DNA from: Sporosarcina sp. HYO08
Lineage (GTDB): Bacteria > Bacillota > Bacilli > Bacillales_A > Planococcaceae
Direction: 5' to 3'
DNA length: 64,000 bases
Assembly: GCF_001563475.1 (NCBI RefSeq)
Contig: NZ_LPUT01000001.1
Span: forward strand, 534,306-598,305
Part shown: positions 1-8,664 of the stretch, piece by piece
Layout: the number at the start of each line of letters is the position of its first letter
Numbering within the stretch: the stretch's first letter is position 1
Made by a program: the position numbers and the translations under genes
The notes under the pieces: generated by a model
Told to the model about the DNA's origin: nothing
Database searches by the model: none
The model's input: only the letters and a program-made list of their open reading frames with translations

Positions 1-14
1 TCATTTTGAAATTG

Positions 15-42
15 TTGTACTAACCGCCTAGCCTGTTATAAT
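15..42 (+). promoter_or_regulatory. sigma-A type promoter upstream of dxs
   Basis: TTGTAC (15-20) and a perfect TATAAT (37-42) are separated by 16 bp and lie about 50 bp before the dxs start. This fits a vegetative sigma-A promoter. In relatives dxs often follows xseA-xseB-ispA, so this may be an internal promoter of a longer operon. Confidence 0.55.
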
Positions 43-93
43 AGATGCAGTGTAAATCCAATAGCAATATTTAGACGAAGGTGTGTGATAGTG

Positions 94-1995
94 ATGGATG
101 TAACAAAAATTACGAATCCATCTTTTCTTAAGAAGCTCGACAAAGAACAGATGACAAAACTTGCCGAGTCGATTCGGAAGTTTTTAATTGAAAAATTGTC
201 TGTAACTGGCGGTCATATTGGCCCCAATCTTGGTGTAGTCGAACTGACGATCGCGCTCCATCGAAACTTTGATAGTCCCGAAGATAAAATCATTTGGGAT
301 GTCGGACATCAAGCGTATGTGCATAAAATCCTGACAGGACGCGCAAATGATTTTGATACGCTTAGGCAGTATAAAGGCTTATGCGGTTTTCCTAAAATGA
401 TTGAAAGTGAACATGACGTTTGGGAAACCGGTCATAGTTCAACGTCATTATCTGCTGCGATGGGGATGGCGGCTGCGCGCGATGTGCAAGGAAAGTCGAA
501 TTATGTCATTCCTGTCATTGGGGATGGTGCGTTAACGGGCGGTATGGCACTTGAGGCGCTTAATCATATCGGCCATGAGAAAACGAATATGATTGTCATT
601 TTAAATGATAATGAAATGTCGATTGCGCCGAACGTAGGTGCACTTCATACCGTCCTCGGTAAACTCAGAACAGCTGGCAAGTACAAATCTGCTAAAGAGG
701 AATTAGAATTTATCATGAAAAAAATTCCAGCGGTAGGCGGAAGAGTTGCTGCAGCGGCAGAGCGCGTAAAAGATAGTTTAAAATACTTGGTCGTCTCGGG
801 CGTGTTTTTCGAAGAGCTTGGTTTTACGTATCTTGGTCCAATTGACGGCCATGATTATAATGATTTGGAGCGGAATATTCAATACGCTAAGAAAATGAAG
901 GGTCCTGTTCTTTTGCATGTCCTGACGAAAAAAGGAAAAGGATTTCGCCCTGCCGAAAATGATAAAATTGGCACATGGCATGGAACGGGTCCGTATAAAA
1001 TCGACACCGGTGACTTTGTCAAATCGACTGCCACGGCACCTTCCTGGAGCGGACTTGTTGCAGAAACGGTTCGAAAAATCGCACGGGAAGATGATCGGGT
1101 CGTAGCCATTACGCCGGCCATGCCAGTCGGTTCGAAACTAGAAGGCTTTGCAGCGGAGTTCCCGAAGCGATTTTATGATGTCGGTATTGCAGAACAGCAT
1201 GCGGCAACGATGGCAGCAGGCATTGCGACACAAGGCATGAAACCGTTTTTATCGATCTACTCAACGTTTTTGCAGCGTGCATACGACCAAGTGCTGCATG
1301 ATATCTCGCGGCAAAAGTTAAATGTGTTTATCGGCATTGATCGTGCGGGGTTAGTCGGGGCTGACGGCGAGACGCATCAAGGGGTCTTTGACATTGCTTT
1401 TTTAAGACATTTACCAAATCTTGTCATCATGATGCCAAAAGATGAAAACGAAGGGCAGCATATGGTGAAAACGGCGATTGACTATAAAGATGGTCCAATT
1501 GCGTTACGTTATCCGAGAGGAAACGGACTTGGTGTTCCGATGGATGACCAATTGCACGCCATTCCGATCGGCACATGGGAAGTGCTGCGGGACGGCAGTG
1601 ACGGCGCGATTTTGACATTTGGAACGACCATTCCAATGGCAATGGAAGCAGCTGACCAATTGGCTAAAAAAGGCTTGCATGTGAAAGTGATTAATGCAAG
1701 ATTTATCAAGCCATTAGACACGAAAATGCTAGACGAGCTGTTTGATTCTGGTATGCCAATTTTAACAGTCGAAGAAGCTGTCCTTGCGGGTGGTTTTGGA
1801 AGTGCTGTGCTGGAATATGCGCATGATACATCTAGACATACAGCACCGATTCGACGGATGGGTATTCCAGACGAATACATCGAACATGGAAAAGTCGAAG
1901 AACTGTTGGCTGAAATCAGTATGACGGCTGGCCATATTGTCGACTTAATGGAAGAATTTATCGGTAAACATGCAACGGAGAGAGAACGCGTATGA
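94..1995 (+). CDS. dxs: 1-deoxy-D-xylulose-5-phosphate synthase
   Basis: This enzyme condenses pyruvate and glyceraldehyde 3-phosphate to DXP, the first step of the non-mevalonate isoprenoid pathway, and also feeds thiamine and pyridoxal synthesis. It is cytoplasmic and uses thiamine diphosphate. The N-terminal TPP motif GDGALTGG and the [12 protein letters not shown] stretch lie near residues 145-185, and the transketolase motif with the catalytic Glu (GIAEQHA) lies near residue 365. In-frame GTG codons at 85 and 91 precede the ATG at 94. The ATG is preferred because AAGGTG sits about 10 nt upstream and the resulting 633 residues line up with the family N-terminus (MDxxxIxxPSFLK). The stop overlaps tlyA by 4 nt. 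Confidence 0.97.
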   Translation: MDVTKITNPSFLKKLDKEQMTKLAESIRKFLIEKLSVTGGHIGPNLGVVELTIALHRNFDSPEDKIIWDVGHQAYVHKILTGRANDFDTLRQYKGLCGFPKMIESEHDVWETGHSSTSLSAAMGMAAARDVQGKSNYVIPVIGDGALTGGMALEALNHIGHEKTNMIVILNDNEMSIAPNVGALHTVLGKLRTAGKYKSAKEELEFIMKKIPAVGGRVAAAAERVKDSLKYLVVSGVFFEELGFTYLGPIDGHDYNDLERNIQYAKKMKGPVLLHVLTKKGKGFRPAENDKIGTWHGTGPYKIDTGDFVKSTATAPSWSGLVAETVRKIAREDDRVVAITPAMPVGSKLEGFAAEFPKRFYDVGIAEQHAATMAAGIATQGMKPFLSIYSTFLQRAYDQVLHDISRQKLNVFIGIDRAGLVGADGETHQGVFDIAFLRHLPNLVIMMPKDENEGQHMVKTAIDYKDGPIALRYPRGNGLGVPMDDQLHAIPIGTWEVLRDGSDGAILTFGTTIPMAMEAADQLAKKGLHVKVINARFIKPLDTKMLDELFDSGMPILTVEEAVLAGGFGSAVLEYAHDTSRHTAPIRRMGIPDEYIEHGKVEELLAEISMTAGHIVDLMEEFIGKHATERERV

Positions 1996-2813
1996 AAGAG
2001 AAGCAACCGAAAGAACGAGTCGATGTCCTTTTAGTTGAAAAAGGTCTCGTTGAAACGAGGGAACAGGCAAAACGTTCCATTATGGCTGGGATCGTTTTTT
2101 CTGCTGAAACACGGTTAGATAAACCGGGTGAAAAAATCCCGATCGATTCGCCTTTAATCGTCAAAGGGTCGACTTTAAAATATGTTAGCCGGGGCGGGTT
2201 AAAGCTCGAAAAGGCGCTTGAGCAATTCGATGTTGATGTCAACGGAAAAATCATTTTAGATATCGGTTCTTCCACTGGCGGATTTACGGATTGTGCGCTT
2301 CAAAACGGCGCAAAGCACTGCTATGCACTTGACGTCGGGTATAACCAGCTTGCTTGGAAAATTCGTCAAGACCCACGCGTTACGGTTATGGAGAGAACGA
2401 ACTTCCGCCACGCAACGCCTGAGCTATTTACAGAAGGAGTTCCCCAATTTGCAACGATTGATGTGTCATTCATTTCATTAACCCTTATTTTACCGCCTTT
2501 AAAACAAATATTGGCGGAACAAGGTGATGTGATTGCACTTGTAAAACCTCAATTTGAGGCTGGAAAAGGGAAAGTCGGAAAAAAAGGTGTTGTCAAAGAA
2601 CGGTCGGTTCATTTAGAAGTATTGCGAAAAATTGCGGACAATGCGGTCGGGACAGGTTTTAGCTTACGAGGAATTTCTTTTTCTCCTGTAACAGGCGGCG
2701 AAGGAAATATTGAATTTCTTTTTCATCTCGTATCCGAGCAGAATCCCGAAAATCCATTCGGAGAGACCGAATTCGAAGCACTTGTTCAAGATGCCTATAA
2801 AGAACTACTGTAG
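1992..2813 (+). CDS. tlyA: TlyA family rRNA 2'-O-methyltransferase (YqxC type)
   Basis: The protein has 273 residues. An S4 RNA-binding domain (about residues 8-70) is followed by an FtsJ-type Rossmann methyltransferase with the SAM motif [15 protein letters not shown] near residues 88-102. TlyA proteins methylate ribose 2'-OH in rRNA, and some are reported to have haemolysin-like activity. The ATG overlaps the dxs stop (ATGA), so the two are translationally coupled, as in Bacillus, where dxs and yqxC are neighbours. A strong terminator follows directly. The rRNA target in this organism is inferred from the family only. Confidence 0.92.
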   Translation: MKEKQPKERVDVLLVEKGLVETREQAKRSIMAGIVFSAETRLDKPGEKIPIDSPLIVKGSTLKYVSRGGLKLEKALEQFDVDVNGKIILDIGSSTGGFTDCALQNGAKHCYALDVGYNQLAWKIRQDPRVTVMERTNFRHATPELFTEGVPQFATIDVSFISLTLILPPLKQILAEQGDVIALVKPQFEAGKGKVGKKGVVKERSVHLEVLRKIADNAVGTGFSLRGISFSPVTGGEGNIEFLFHLVSEQNPENPFGETEFEALVQDAYKELL

Positions 2814-2840
2814 CGCGCATTTTTTTGCGCGCTTTTCTTC
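2813..2840 (+). terminator. Rho-independent terminator of the dxs-tlyA unit
   Basis: The perfect 7-bp stem GCGCGCA/TGCGCGC (2813-2819 and 2826-2832) with a T-loop is followed by TTTTCTTCT. It begins inside the tlyA stop codon. Confidence 0.85.
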
Positions 2841-2901
2841 TCGATTCCTAGCAACGCCTTAAGGCTTGGCATTAACATCATTTAACATCGGAGTGATCAA
2901 A

Positions 2902-3351
2902 TTGAATAAAGGGCAGCGGCATTTACGCATTCGAGACATTATTTCAAATCATGAAATTGAAACGCAAGATCAGCTTGTCGATCATCTTAAAAAAACAGGC
3001 GTTGAAGTGACACAAGCAACTGTTTCACGTGACATTAAAGAACTGCATTTAATCAAAGTTCCATTGCCAGATGGGAGATACAAATATAGTTTGCCTCCTG
3101 TCCATAAGTACAATACAGAAGAAAAACTACAGCGGATGCTCACCGATGCTTTTATCGGCATTGACGGAGCAGGACATTTTTTAATCGTTAAAACGCTTCC
3201 AGGCAATGCGCATGCAGTCGGTTCACTATTGGATCATGTCGGCTGGGATGAGATGCTTGGAACCATTTGCGGGGATGATACATGTTTGATCATTTGCCGC
3301 GAAGAATCGCTGACAGCAGTTGTGAAAGATAAATTGCTGGCAATGCTCTAA
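2902..3351 (+). CDS. argR: Arginine repressor ArgR/AhrC
   Basis: This is the hexameric, arginine-dependent repressor of arginine synthesis and activator of arginine catabolism. The winged-helix DNA-binding domain occupies about residues 1-70, with the recognition segment [14 protein letters not shown]. The C-terminal oligomerisation and arginine-binding domain carries the GTICGDDT motif. The start is taken as TTG at 2902: it is preceded by GGAGTGA at about the right distance and gives 149 residues beginning MNKGQRH, the usual family length. An upstream in-frame ATG at 2866 would add 12 residues not seen in relatives. It sits between tlyA and recN, as in Bacillus. Confidence 0.95.
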   Translation: MNKGQRHLRIRDIISNHEIETQDQLVDHLKKTGVEVTQATVSRDIKELHLIKVPLPDGRYKYSLPPVHKYNTEEKLQRMLTDAFIGIDGAGHFLIVKTLPGNAHAVGSLLDHVGWDEMLGTICGDDTCLIICREESLTAVVKDKLLAML

Positions 3352-3402
3352 TAGCTGTACATTAAATTAGTTTAGGTGTTTTGTTTTGGGAGGGATATGG
3401 AA

Positions 3403-5106
3403 ATGTTGAGTGAAATTTCCATTAAAAACTTCGCGATTATCGAGCATTTAGAAATATCCTTTGAAGAAGGCTTGACCGTTTTAACGGGAGAAACCGGTGC
3501 CGGGAAATCCATTATTATCGATGCTGTCCAATTGCTGGCGGGCGGCAGAGGATCGGCAGAGTTTATCCGGCATGGTGCGAAAAAAGCGGAACTTCAAGGT
3601 TTATTTGTCATCCATGAAAATCACCCGGCGATCGATAAATTACTAGATTTCGGCATTGAAGTTGAAGACGGCGCTGTCATCCTGCGAAGGGATTTAAATG
3701 TAAATGGCAAATCCGTTTGCCGTATTAATGGAAAAATGGTAACAATTGCGATTTTGAGAGAAATTGGCTCGTATTTAATTGATATTCATGGACAACATGA
3801 AAACCAAGAACTCATGCATGAACGACGGCACATCCATCTGTTGGATCAATTTGCTGGTGAAACGCTTCTGCATTCGTTGAAAAATTATACCGAGCTTTAT
3901 CATCAATATCAAAAATTAAAAAGAAAAGTCGATGAAGCGGATGAAAATGAGCAGCAAATTGCGCAGCGAATTGATCTGTATACTTTTCAACTGCAAGAAA
4001 TTGAAGAAGCTTCTCTGTTTGTTGGTGAAGAGGAAGAATTGGAAGAAGAAAAGCTTAAGCTTCAGCATTTTCATCGGATCTATGAACGTCTAAACACAGC
4101 GTACGAGTCCATTAGCGGGGATATGCATGCACTGGACTGGGTCGGCTCTGCAATGAGTGATCTAGAGGATGCAGCGACGGTCGATAAAGAAATCCTTCCG
4201 TATGCGGAAACGGTGTCGACTTGTTTTTATTCTTTGCAAGAAACGGCATATGATGTAAAAAACAAGCTCGATCAAATGGAATTTGATCCGAATCGACTGG
4301 ATGTGGTGGAAAGTCGATTGGCGCTGTTGTTATCTTTAAAAAGAAAGTATGGAAAGACGATTGAGGATATATTAATTTACCGTGAAGAAATTGCGGAAGC
4401 ACTTGAAAATTTGCTCAATCGTGACGAACGAATTGCACAGGAACAAGAAAAATTAGAGCATTTGATGCAAGATCTCGTCGTGGAAGCGAATGAACTTACG
4501 ATTATTCGGAAAAAGATGGCTTTGGCGTTAGAAACTGCTATTATGGCACAACTGAAAGATCTTCATATGGAAAAAGCATCGTTTCAAGTGAAAATTGATA
4601 AAAAGCCGGCAAGTACTTTTGATGCGAATGGGCAAGATGATGTTTCTTTTATGATTTCCACAAACTTTGGTGAACCTTTGAAATCATTGACAAAAGTCGC
4701 TTCGGGTGGAGAGATCTCGAGAATTATGCTCGCCTTAAAGACAATCTTTTCGAAACATCAAGGTGTGACGGCCATTATTTTCGATGAGGTGGATACGGGC
4801 GTAAGCGGTCGGGTGGCGCAGGCAATCGCGGAAAAAATTGCAATGATTGCAACGAACTCCCAGGTTCTTTGTATTTCTCATTTGCCGCAAGTTGCTGCGA
4901 TGGCAGATCATCATTATTTAATACAAAAAGAAATTCAGAACGACCGTACCCAAACAGCGATTCATGATGTGGTCAGGTCTGAAAGAACGAAAGAGTTATC
5001 TCGGATGTTATCCGGTTCGGAAATTACGTCACTAACACTCAAACATGCAGAAGAACTGCTAAATTTGGCCAATGAACGAAAAAAAGTTTTTCGGCAACAA
5101 CTGTAA
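3403..5106 (+). CDS. recN: DNA repair protein RecN
   Basis: RecN is an SMC-like ATPase that acts early at double-strand breaks. The Walker A motif GETGAGKS lies near residues 29-36. A long coiled-coil region follows (about 150-360). The ABC signature SGGEISR and the Walker B IIFDEVDTG lie in the last third, near residues 440-470. The length of 567 residues is normal. The ATG at 3403 is chosen because GGGAGGG lies 8 nt upstream and the protein then begins MLSEISIKNFAII. In-frame starts at 3376 and 3397 are less well spaced. A terminator follows inside a larger inverted repeat. Confidence 0.96.
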   Translation: MLSEISIKNFAIIEHLEISFEEGLTVLTGETGAGKSIIIDAVQLLAGGRGSAEFIRHGAKKAELQGLFVIHENHPAIDKLLDFGIEVEDGAVILRRDLNVNGKSVCRINGKMVTIAILREIGSYLIDIHGQHENQELMHERRHIHLLDQFAGETLLHSLKNYTELYHQYQKLKRKVDEADENEQQIAQRIDLYTFQLQEIEEASLFVGEEEELEEEKLKLQHFHRIYERLNTAYESISGDMHALDWVGSAMSDLEDAATVDKEILPYAETVSTCFYSLQETAYDVKNKLDQMEFDPNRLDVVESRLALLLSLKRKYGKTIEDILIYREEIAEALENLLNRDERIAQEQEKLEHLMQDLVVEANELTIIRKKMALALETAIMAQLKDLHMEKASFQVKIDKKPASTFDANGQDDVSFMISTNFGEPLKSLTKVASGGEISRIMLALKTIFSKHQGVTAIIFDEVDTGVSGRVAQAIAEKIAMIATNSQVLCISHLPQVAAMADHHYLIQKEIQNDRTQTAIHDVVRSERTKELSRMLSGSEITSLTLKHAEELLNLANERKKVFRQQL

Positions 5107-5116
5107 AAATGGAGTT

Positions 5117-5213
5117 GTTCTAGAAGTGCCTGACACCGCTACACACTGTTAAAAAATCGTATCATCATCTTTTTTGATACGATTTTTAGTGGTCAGTGGT
5201 GCCAGGCACTTCG
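5117..5213. repeat. Inverted GTGCCTGGCAC-type repeat enclosing the recN terminator
   Basis: The arm AGAAGTGCCTGACACCGCT (5122-5140) is the near-perfect reverse complement of AGTGGTGCCAGGCACTTCG (5195-5213). Between them lies a separate 13-bp hairpin with T-run (5152-5187), the likely recN terminator. The same core, GTTCTAGAAGTGCCTG, recurs at 32489, and related copies lie at 48102, 50474, 55598 and 61463. This points to a dispersed REP-like family. Confidence 0.75.
5152..5187 (+). terminator. Rho-independent terminator after recN
   Basis: AAAAATCGTATCA (5152-5164) pairs with TGATACGATTTTT (5175-5187). The stem is A/T-flanked on both sides and could act in either direction. Confidence 0.8.
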
Positions 5214-5293
5214 TTTTTGATGACTACAATTTATTACCAAACCGTGTGGAGCGTTGTTGCAATTGCTTTTTACATTTTTACTTGTTTTACCCT

Positions 5294-5323
5294 TTCATAA
5301 CATTCGATTGAACGGACATACCA
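5294..5323 (+). promoter_or_regulatory. Possible forespore (sigma-G/F) promoter of spoIVB
   Basis: TTCATAA (5294-5300) and CATACCA (5317-5323) resemble the sigma-G -35 and -10 elements but are 16 bp apart, slightly short for sigma-G. In B. subtilis spoIVB is transcribed by sigma-F and sigma-G. This is a tentative match only. Confidence 0.35.
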
Positions 5324-5350
5324 ATGATATCTTATTTGAGGAGGTGAACT

Positions 5351-6304
5351 ATGGGATGGAGTAGACAGTTGAAGCTGGCCGTTTCCTTTTCTTTACTTTT
5401 GCTTATGCTGCCATTTCATGCCGCTTATGCTCACGATGGATCACTCATCCCGATGGGGCATTCAATCGGCATTAAAATGGACCTGCAAGGCGTCTTTGTC
5501 ACGAATGATGTCATGATTCACAAAGACGAATGGCTAAAGGCTGGAGATTTGATTGAAAAAGTTGACGATGCCGATATACTCGTGTTAACTGATTTTGAAA
5601 AGGCGTTAACTGACAAAAAAGAAGTCACTCTCCATGTTTCGCGAAAAGGTGAAGCGAGCCAATTGAAAGCGGACAGTGAAGCAATGCAGCGTCTTTTCCC
5701 CTTCTTGAAAGACCGTACAGAAGGAACGGGGACGTTAACGTATGTCGATCCTGAAAAAGGAACATACGGGGCACTTGGCCATCAAATTATTGACAGTGCT
5801 TTAAAATCACCGCCGTCCTTCAAATCAGGCTCCATTTTCTTGTCTGAAATCGGTCAGATTAAGAAAAGTGTGCCGGGTATTCCGGGGTATAAAATTTCAA
5901 CCATTGTTGAAGATGAGGACTTCTTAGGAACAATTCGTTCAAACGGGGTCTATGGCATATTTGGTGCATGGAATGATGCCCAACAAAAAGTGTTAACAGA
6001 ACCGCTTGAAATTATGCAACCATCGGAATTAAAAGTAGGGAAAGCAGAAATTTTTACAACTGTAAAAGGAACAAACGTGGAATCTTTTGCCATTGAGATC
6101 ACGTCTGTAGAAACGGAACAGTTCCAATTTGTCCTAACAGATCCAAAGCTGCTCAAAACGACAGGCGGGATCTTACAGGGGATGAGCGGAAGTCCTGTTA
6201 TTCAAAATGGGAAATTTGCCGGAGCAGTCACACATATGTTTGTCGATGAGCCAGAAAAAGGAGCAGGTCTTTTTTTAGACACGATGCTGAGAGGGGAAAA
6301 ATAA
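5351..6304 (+). CDS. spoIVB: SpoIVB serine peptidase (forespore signalling, S55 family)
   Basis: SpoIVB is secreted from the forespore and cleaves SpoIVFA to trigger pro-sigma-K processing in the mother cell. A single N-terminal membrane segment (about residues 9-28) leads into a PDZ-like domain and the S55 peptidase domain. The GALGH motif (His near residue 143) and GMSGSPV (Ser near 279-281) hold the catalytic His and Ser. At 317 residues it is clearly shorter than the roughly 426-residue B. subtilis protein. The N-terminal part is reduced, and the PDZ domain lacks the SPGEAAGI-like segment. The start follows AGGAGGTG. It sits between recN and spo0A as expected. Confidence 0.92.
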   Translation: MGWSRQLKLAVSFSLLLLMLPFHAAYAHDGSLIPMGHSIGIKMDLQGVFVTNDVMIHKDEWLKAGDLIEKVDDADILVLTDFEKALTDKKEVTLHVSRKGEASQLKADSEAMQRLFPFLKDRTEGTGTLTYVDPEKGTYGALGHQIIDSALKSPPSFKSGSIFLSEIGQIKKSVPGIPGYKISTIVEDEDFLGTIRSNGVYGIFGAWNDAQQKVLTEPLEIMQPSELKVGKAEIFTTVKGTNVESFAIEITSVETEQFQFVLTDPKLLKTTGGILQGMSGSPVIQNGKFAGAVTHMFVDEPEKGAGLFLDTMLRGEK

Positions 6305-6324
6305 ATTCATGCATGTGTTGCGCT

Positions 6325-6357
6325 GGGTCAACCTGTACAATGGGTTGACCTTTTTTT
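6325..6357 (+). terminator. Rho-independent terminator after spoIVB
   Basis: GGTCAACC (6326-6333) pairs with GGTTGACC (6343-6350), followed by seven T residues. Confidence 0.88.
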
Positions 6358-6448
6358 ACATATTGATAAAATTGACGAAGAATGGAATTTTTATAAAAAA
6401 GTGAAAAAACCGTCGAATGTTAGCGAAAGCATATGCCATTAGAATCAT

Positions 6449-6465
6449 TTCCGAAAGTTTCGGAA
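6449..6465. promoter_or_regulatory. 17-bp palindrome in the spo0A control region
   Basis: TTCCGAAA-G-TTTCGGAA is a perfect inverted repeat about 120 bp before the spo0A start. It has no T-run, so it is more likely an operator or RNA hairpin than a terminator. The binding factor is unknown. Confidence 0.5.
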
Positions 6466-6481
6466 GGGTTGATATAGACTT

Positions 6482-6488
6482 TGTCGAA
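6482..6488 (+). promoter_or_regulatory. 0A box (Spo0A binding site) upstream of spo0A
   Basis: TGTCGAA is the exact 0A-box consensus, 100 bp before the spo0A start. A 6-of-7 match, CGTCGAA, lies at 6411-6417. Autoregulation of spo0A by Spo0A~P is established in B. subtilis. A 7-mer is expected several times by chance in a window this size, so support comes from its place. Confidence 0.55.
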
Positions 6489-6587
6489 AGTTCTATTTAT
6501 GATTAAATTCATAAGGTTGTGACTACTTTTGCCGTTTTTTACATTCTTCATTGAATGATCATGGGGAATATGGGAGGAGAACGATGT

Positions 6588-7391
6588 ATGGAAAAGGTAA
6601 AAATTGCAATTGCAGACGATAACAAAGAATTGGTAAAAACAATGATTTCTTACTTTGACAGTCATTCTGATATTGACGTCATATGGACAGCTCATAATGG
6701 GAATGCCTGTCTTTCTCAACTTGAGGAAAATGTTCCGGACGTTTTGTTGTTGGACATTATTATGCCACATTTAGACGGAATCGCTGTTCTTGAAACGATT
6801 AGCGGAAAAGAGAAGTTTACTAATTTACAAGTCATTATGTTAACAGCCTTTGGACAGGAAGATGTCATGACGCAGGCGGCGAGTTTAGGTGCATCTTACT
6901 TTATGCTCAAGCCATTCGAGTTTGAACGTCTCACAAATCAAATTTTCCAAGTAGCGGGCGCAAAGAAAACGGTTACACCAGAAGCGATTTCCAGTCAATC
7001 TTTTGGGAATAGCCAAACGAATGGTGTGATTAGTCAAAAAGTGTTGGATACGACGATTACTTCAATTATTAAGGAAATTGGTGTTCCAGCACATATTAAA
7101 GGCTATGCCTTTTTACGCGAGGCAATCCAAATGGTTTACACAGATGTCGATCTGCTTGGTTCTGTGACAAAAGTATTGTATCCAGATATTGCTGAAAAAT
7201 ATAATACAACGCCTTCACGTGTTGAGCGCGCCATTCGCCACGCGATTGAAGTTGCGTGGAATCGTGGAAACTACGACGTCATCTCGAAAATGTTCGGCTA
7301 TACGGTGCATCATTTGAAGAGTAAACCGACGAATAGTGAGTTCATCGCGATGATCGCTGATAAAATTCGTTTGGAGCATATGGCAAGTTAA
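6588..7391 (+). CDS. spo0A: Sporulation master response regulator Spo0A
   Basis: Phosphorylated Spo0A controls entry into sporulation, biofilm formation and other stationary-phase responses. The receiver domain (about residues 1-120) has the acidic pair D10/D11, the phospho-acceptor D56 in LLLDIIMP and the conserved Lys in MLKPF. The C-terminal effector domain (about 145-267) contains the recognition helix region [16 protein letters not shown]. Starting at ATG 6588, after GGGAGG, the protein has 267 residues and D56 falls at the same number as in B. subtilis. Upstream in-frame ATG codons from 6555 would add 11 unneeded residues. It stands alone between two terminators. Confidence 0.98.
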   Translation: MEKVKIAIADDNKELVKTMISYFDSHSDIDVIWTAHNGNACLSQLEENVPDVLLLDIIMPHLDGIAVLETISGKEKFTNLQVIMLTAFGQEDVMTQAASLGASYFMLKPFEFERLTNQIFQVAGAKKTVTPEAISSQSFGNSQTNGVISQKVLDTTITSIIKEIGVPAHIKGYAFLREAIQMVYTDVDLLGSVTKVLYPDIAEKYNTTPSRVERAIRHAIEVAWNRGNYDVISKMFGYTVHHLKSKPTNSEFIAMIADKIRLEHMAS

Positions 7392-7414
7392 CCATGCTAG
7401 ATTCATTGAATGTC

Positions 7415-7458
7415 AAAACCTTCTTTTACAAACTAGCTTTGTAAAAGAAGGTTTTTTT
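7415..7458 (+). terminator. Rho-independent terminator after spo0A
   Basis: A 17-bp perfect stem (7416-7432 with 7438-7454) encloses a CTAGC loop and is followed by a T-run. Confidence 0.92.
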
Positions 7459-7501
7459 ATCAAAATGACGCAAATCCTCTTATACTAGTGTTGAAGGGGG
7501 A

Positions 7502-8215
7502 ATGAATTTGTCAAGATTGCCAGTCTATGCACATCGCGGAGCATCCGGTGCGGCTTTTGAGAATACGATGAAAGCTTTTATGAAAGCTTATGAACAAGGG
7601 GCAGATGGGCTCGAAATTGATGTGCAATTATCAGAGGACGGCGTTCCATTCGTCATCCATGATCCCGATTTAGGGCGGCTGGCAGGCATTCAAACATCTA
7701 TTGCCGAAATGTCGAGTCATGACCTTGAAAATGTGCGCGTTGGAAAAAAAGGAATGCGATTATTCGCCGGCCACCCGATCCCGACCTTAATGGAAGTCGT
7801 ATCATTTTGCGCACAGCACAACTTAGGGCTTAATGTAGAATTAAAAGAAACTGTATCTGAAAGACCCGAATCGGTCAGGGAAATTTTATCGATGGTTTCC
7901 CTGTTAGATCAAGTGCATATTTCTTCTTTTGATTATCACTTAATGGAGAAAGTAAAAGAATTTGATCCTAAAATGGAAACGGGGTTTCTCGTTCGAAAAA
8001 AAGGAGTGGAGTGGGAGCAGCTGGAACGATACAGCGCAGCAGACGGTTTTCATCTCCATAAAAGATTGTTAGTGGAGCCGTATATTGGGAATTTAGCCGC
8101 AACGGGAAAGAAAATTCGTATTTATGGTGTCACAGGGAAAGAATTGATCACGACCGACCCGCCGCCTTATATTAGCGGTTGGATTACGGATTATCCAAAC
8201 AAATTTTTAACATGA
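7502..8215 (+). CDS. Glycerophosphodiester phosphodiesterase (GDPD family, YqiK-like)
   Basis: The GDPD TIM barrel is recognised by AHRGASG and ENTMKAF near the N-terminus and EIDVQLSEDGVPFVIHDP near residues 38-55. These hold the catalytic His pair and metal-binding Glu/Asp. It would hydrolyse glycerophosphodiesters to glycerol 3-phosphate and an alcohol. No signal peptide is seen, so it is cytoplasmic. The 237 residues are normal for the intracellular type. The TTG at 7508 is better spaced from the GGGGGA site than the ATG at 7502, so the true start may be 2 codons later. B. subtilis has a homologue, yqiK, in the same place near spo0A. Confidence 0.88.
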   Translation: MNLSRLPVYAHRGASGAAFENTMKAFMKAYEQGADGLEIDVQLSEDGVPFVIHDPDLGRLAGIQTSIAEMSSHDLENVRVGKKGMRLFAGHPIPTLMEVVSFCAQHNLGLNVELKETVSERPESVREILSMVSLLDQVHISSFDYHLMEKVKEFDPKMETGFLVRKKGVEWEQLERYSAADGFHLHKRLLVEPYIGNLAATGKKIRIYGVTGKELITTDPPPYISGWITDYPNKFLT

Positions 8216-8223
8216 GGAAGCAA

Positions 8224-8275
8224 AAGGGGCTGCACAGAAAGTCTATGAAAACTGACTTTTTGTGCAGCCTCTTTG
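8224..8275. terminator. Bidirectional terminator between convergent genes
   Basis: AGGGGCTGCACAGAAAGTC (8225-8243) pairs, with few mismatches, with GACTTTTTGTGCAGCCTCTTT (8254-8274). It separates the GDPD gene from the converging DUF2627 gene. Confidence 0.8.
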
Positions 8276-8509
8276 TCATGATTTAAATCGTGCTTGTACT
8301 CTGCCATTTTTACGGTCGCGATGTAATAGAAAGCCTGCGAAAAAACCAATGCCTGCTAAGAATAAAACAAGTCCAATCATAAATTGCAGCCAAATGAATG
8401 GAAACGGCGAAAATAAGATGCCGAAAATCGAGTCGCGCATCAATTTAATGCCGCCCGCCGCGATCAAACCTGGAATAAGCAGAACAATAAAAGCTGCTAA
8501 ACGTGCCAT
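8276..8509 (-). CDS. DUF2627 family small membrane protein (YqzF-like)
   Basis: The protein has 77 residues with two hydrophobic helices (about 5-22 and 40-62) around a short loop, and a basic tail HRDRKNGRVQARFKS. It begins MARLAAFIVLLIPG. It matches the DUF2627 pattern, known in Bacillus next to bkdR. Function is unknown. It is divergent from bkdR, sharing a 155-bp intergenic region. Confidence 0.85.
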   Translation of the reverse strand: MARLAAFIVLLIPGLIAAGGIKLMRDSIFGILFSPFPFIWLQFMIGLVLFLAGIGFFAGFLLHRDRKNGRVQARFKS

Positions 8510-8615
8510 GATTACATCTCCTTATTGAACATGCATCGTCACAAGTTCTTCCAACAAATTTAATTTTACCTTGGGATAATTAATTGTCAAGAAGACTGCA
8601 ATCATGTATGATGTA

Positions 8616-8640
8616 CCTAAGATTGCAAAAGATTGCAAGT
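8616..8640 (+). promoter_or_regulatory. Tandem AGATTGCAA repeat upstream of bkdR
   Basis: AGATTGCAA occurs twice in tandem in this stretch, just before the bkdR ribosome site, and GCAATC occurs once more slightly upstream. Direct repeats here could be an operator. No TGGCAC-N5-TTGC sigma-54 element is visible in the bkdR upstream region. Confidence 0.3.
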
Positions 8641-8664
8641 ACAAGTGAAGGGAAATGAAGTTCT

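Noticed and set aside
8262..8528. 88-codon plus-strand frame over the DUF2627 gene
   Set aside because: Shadow of the minus-strand gene, which has family likeness and proper context.
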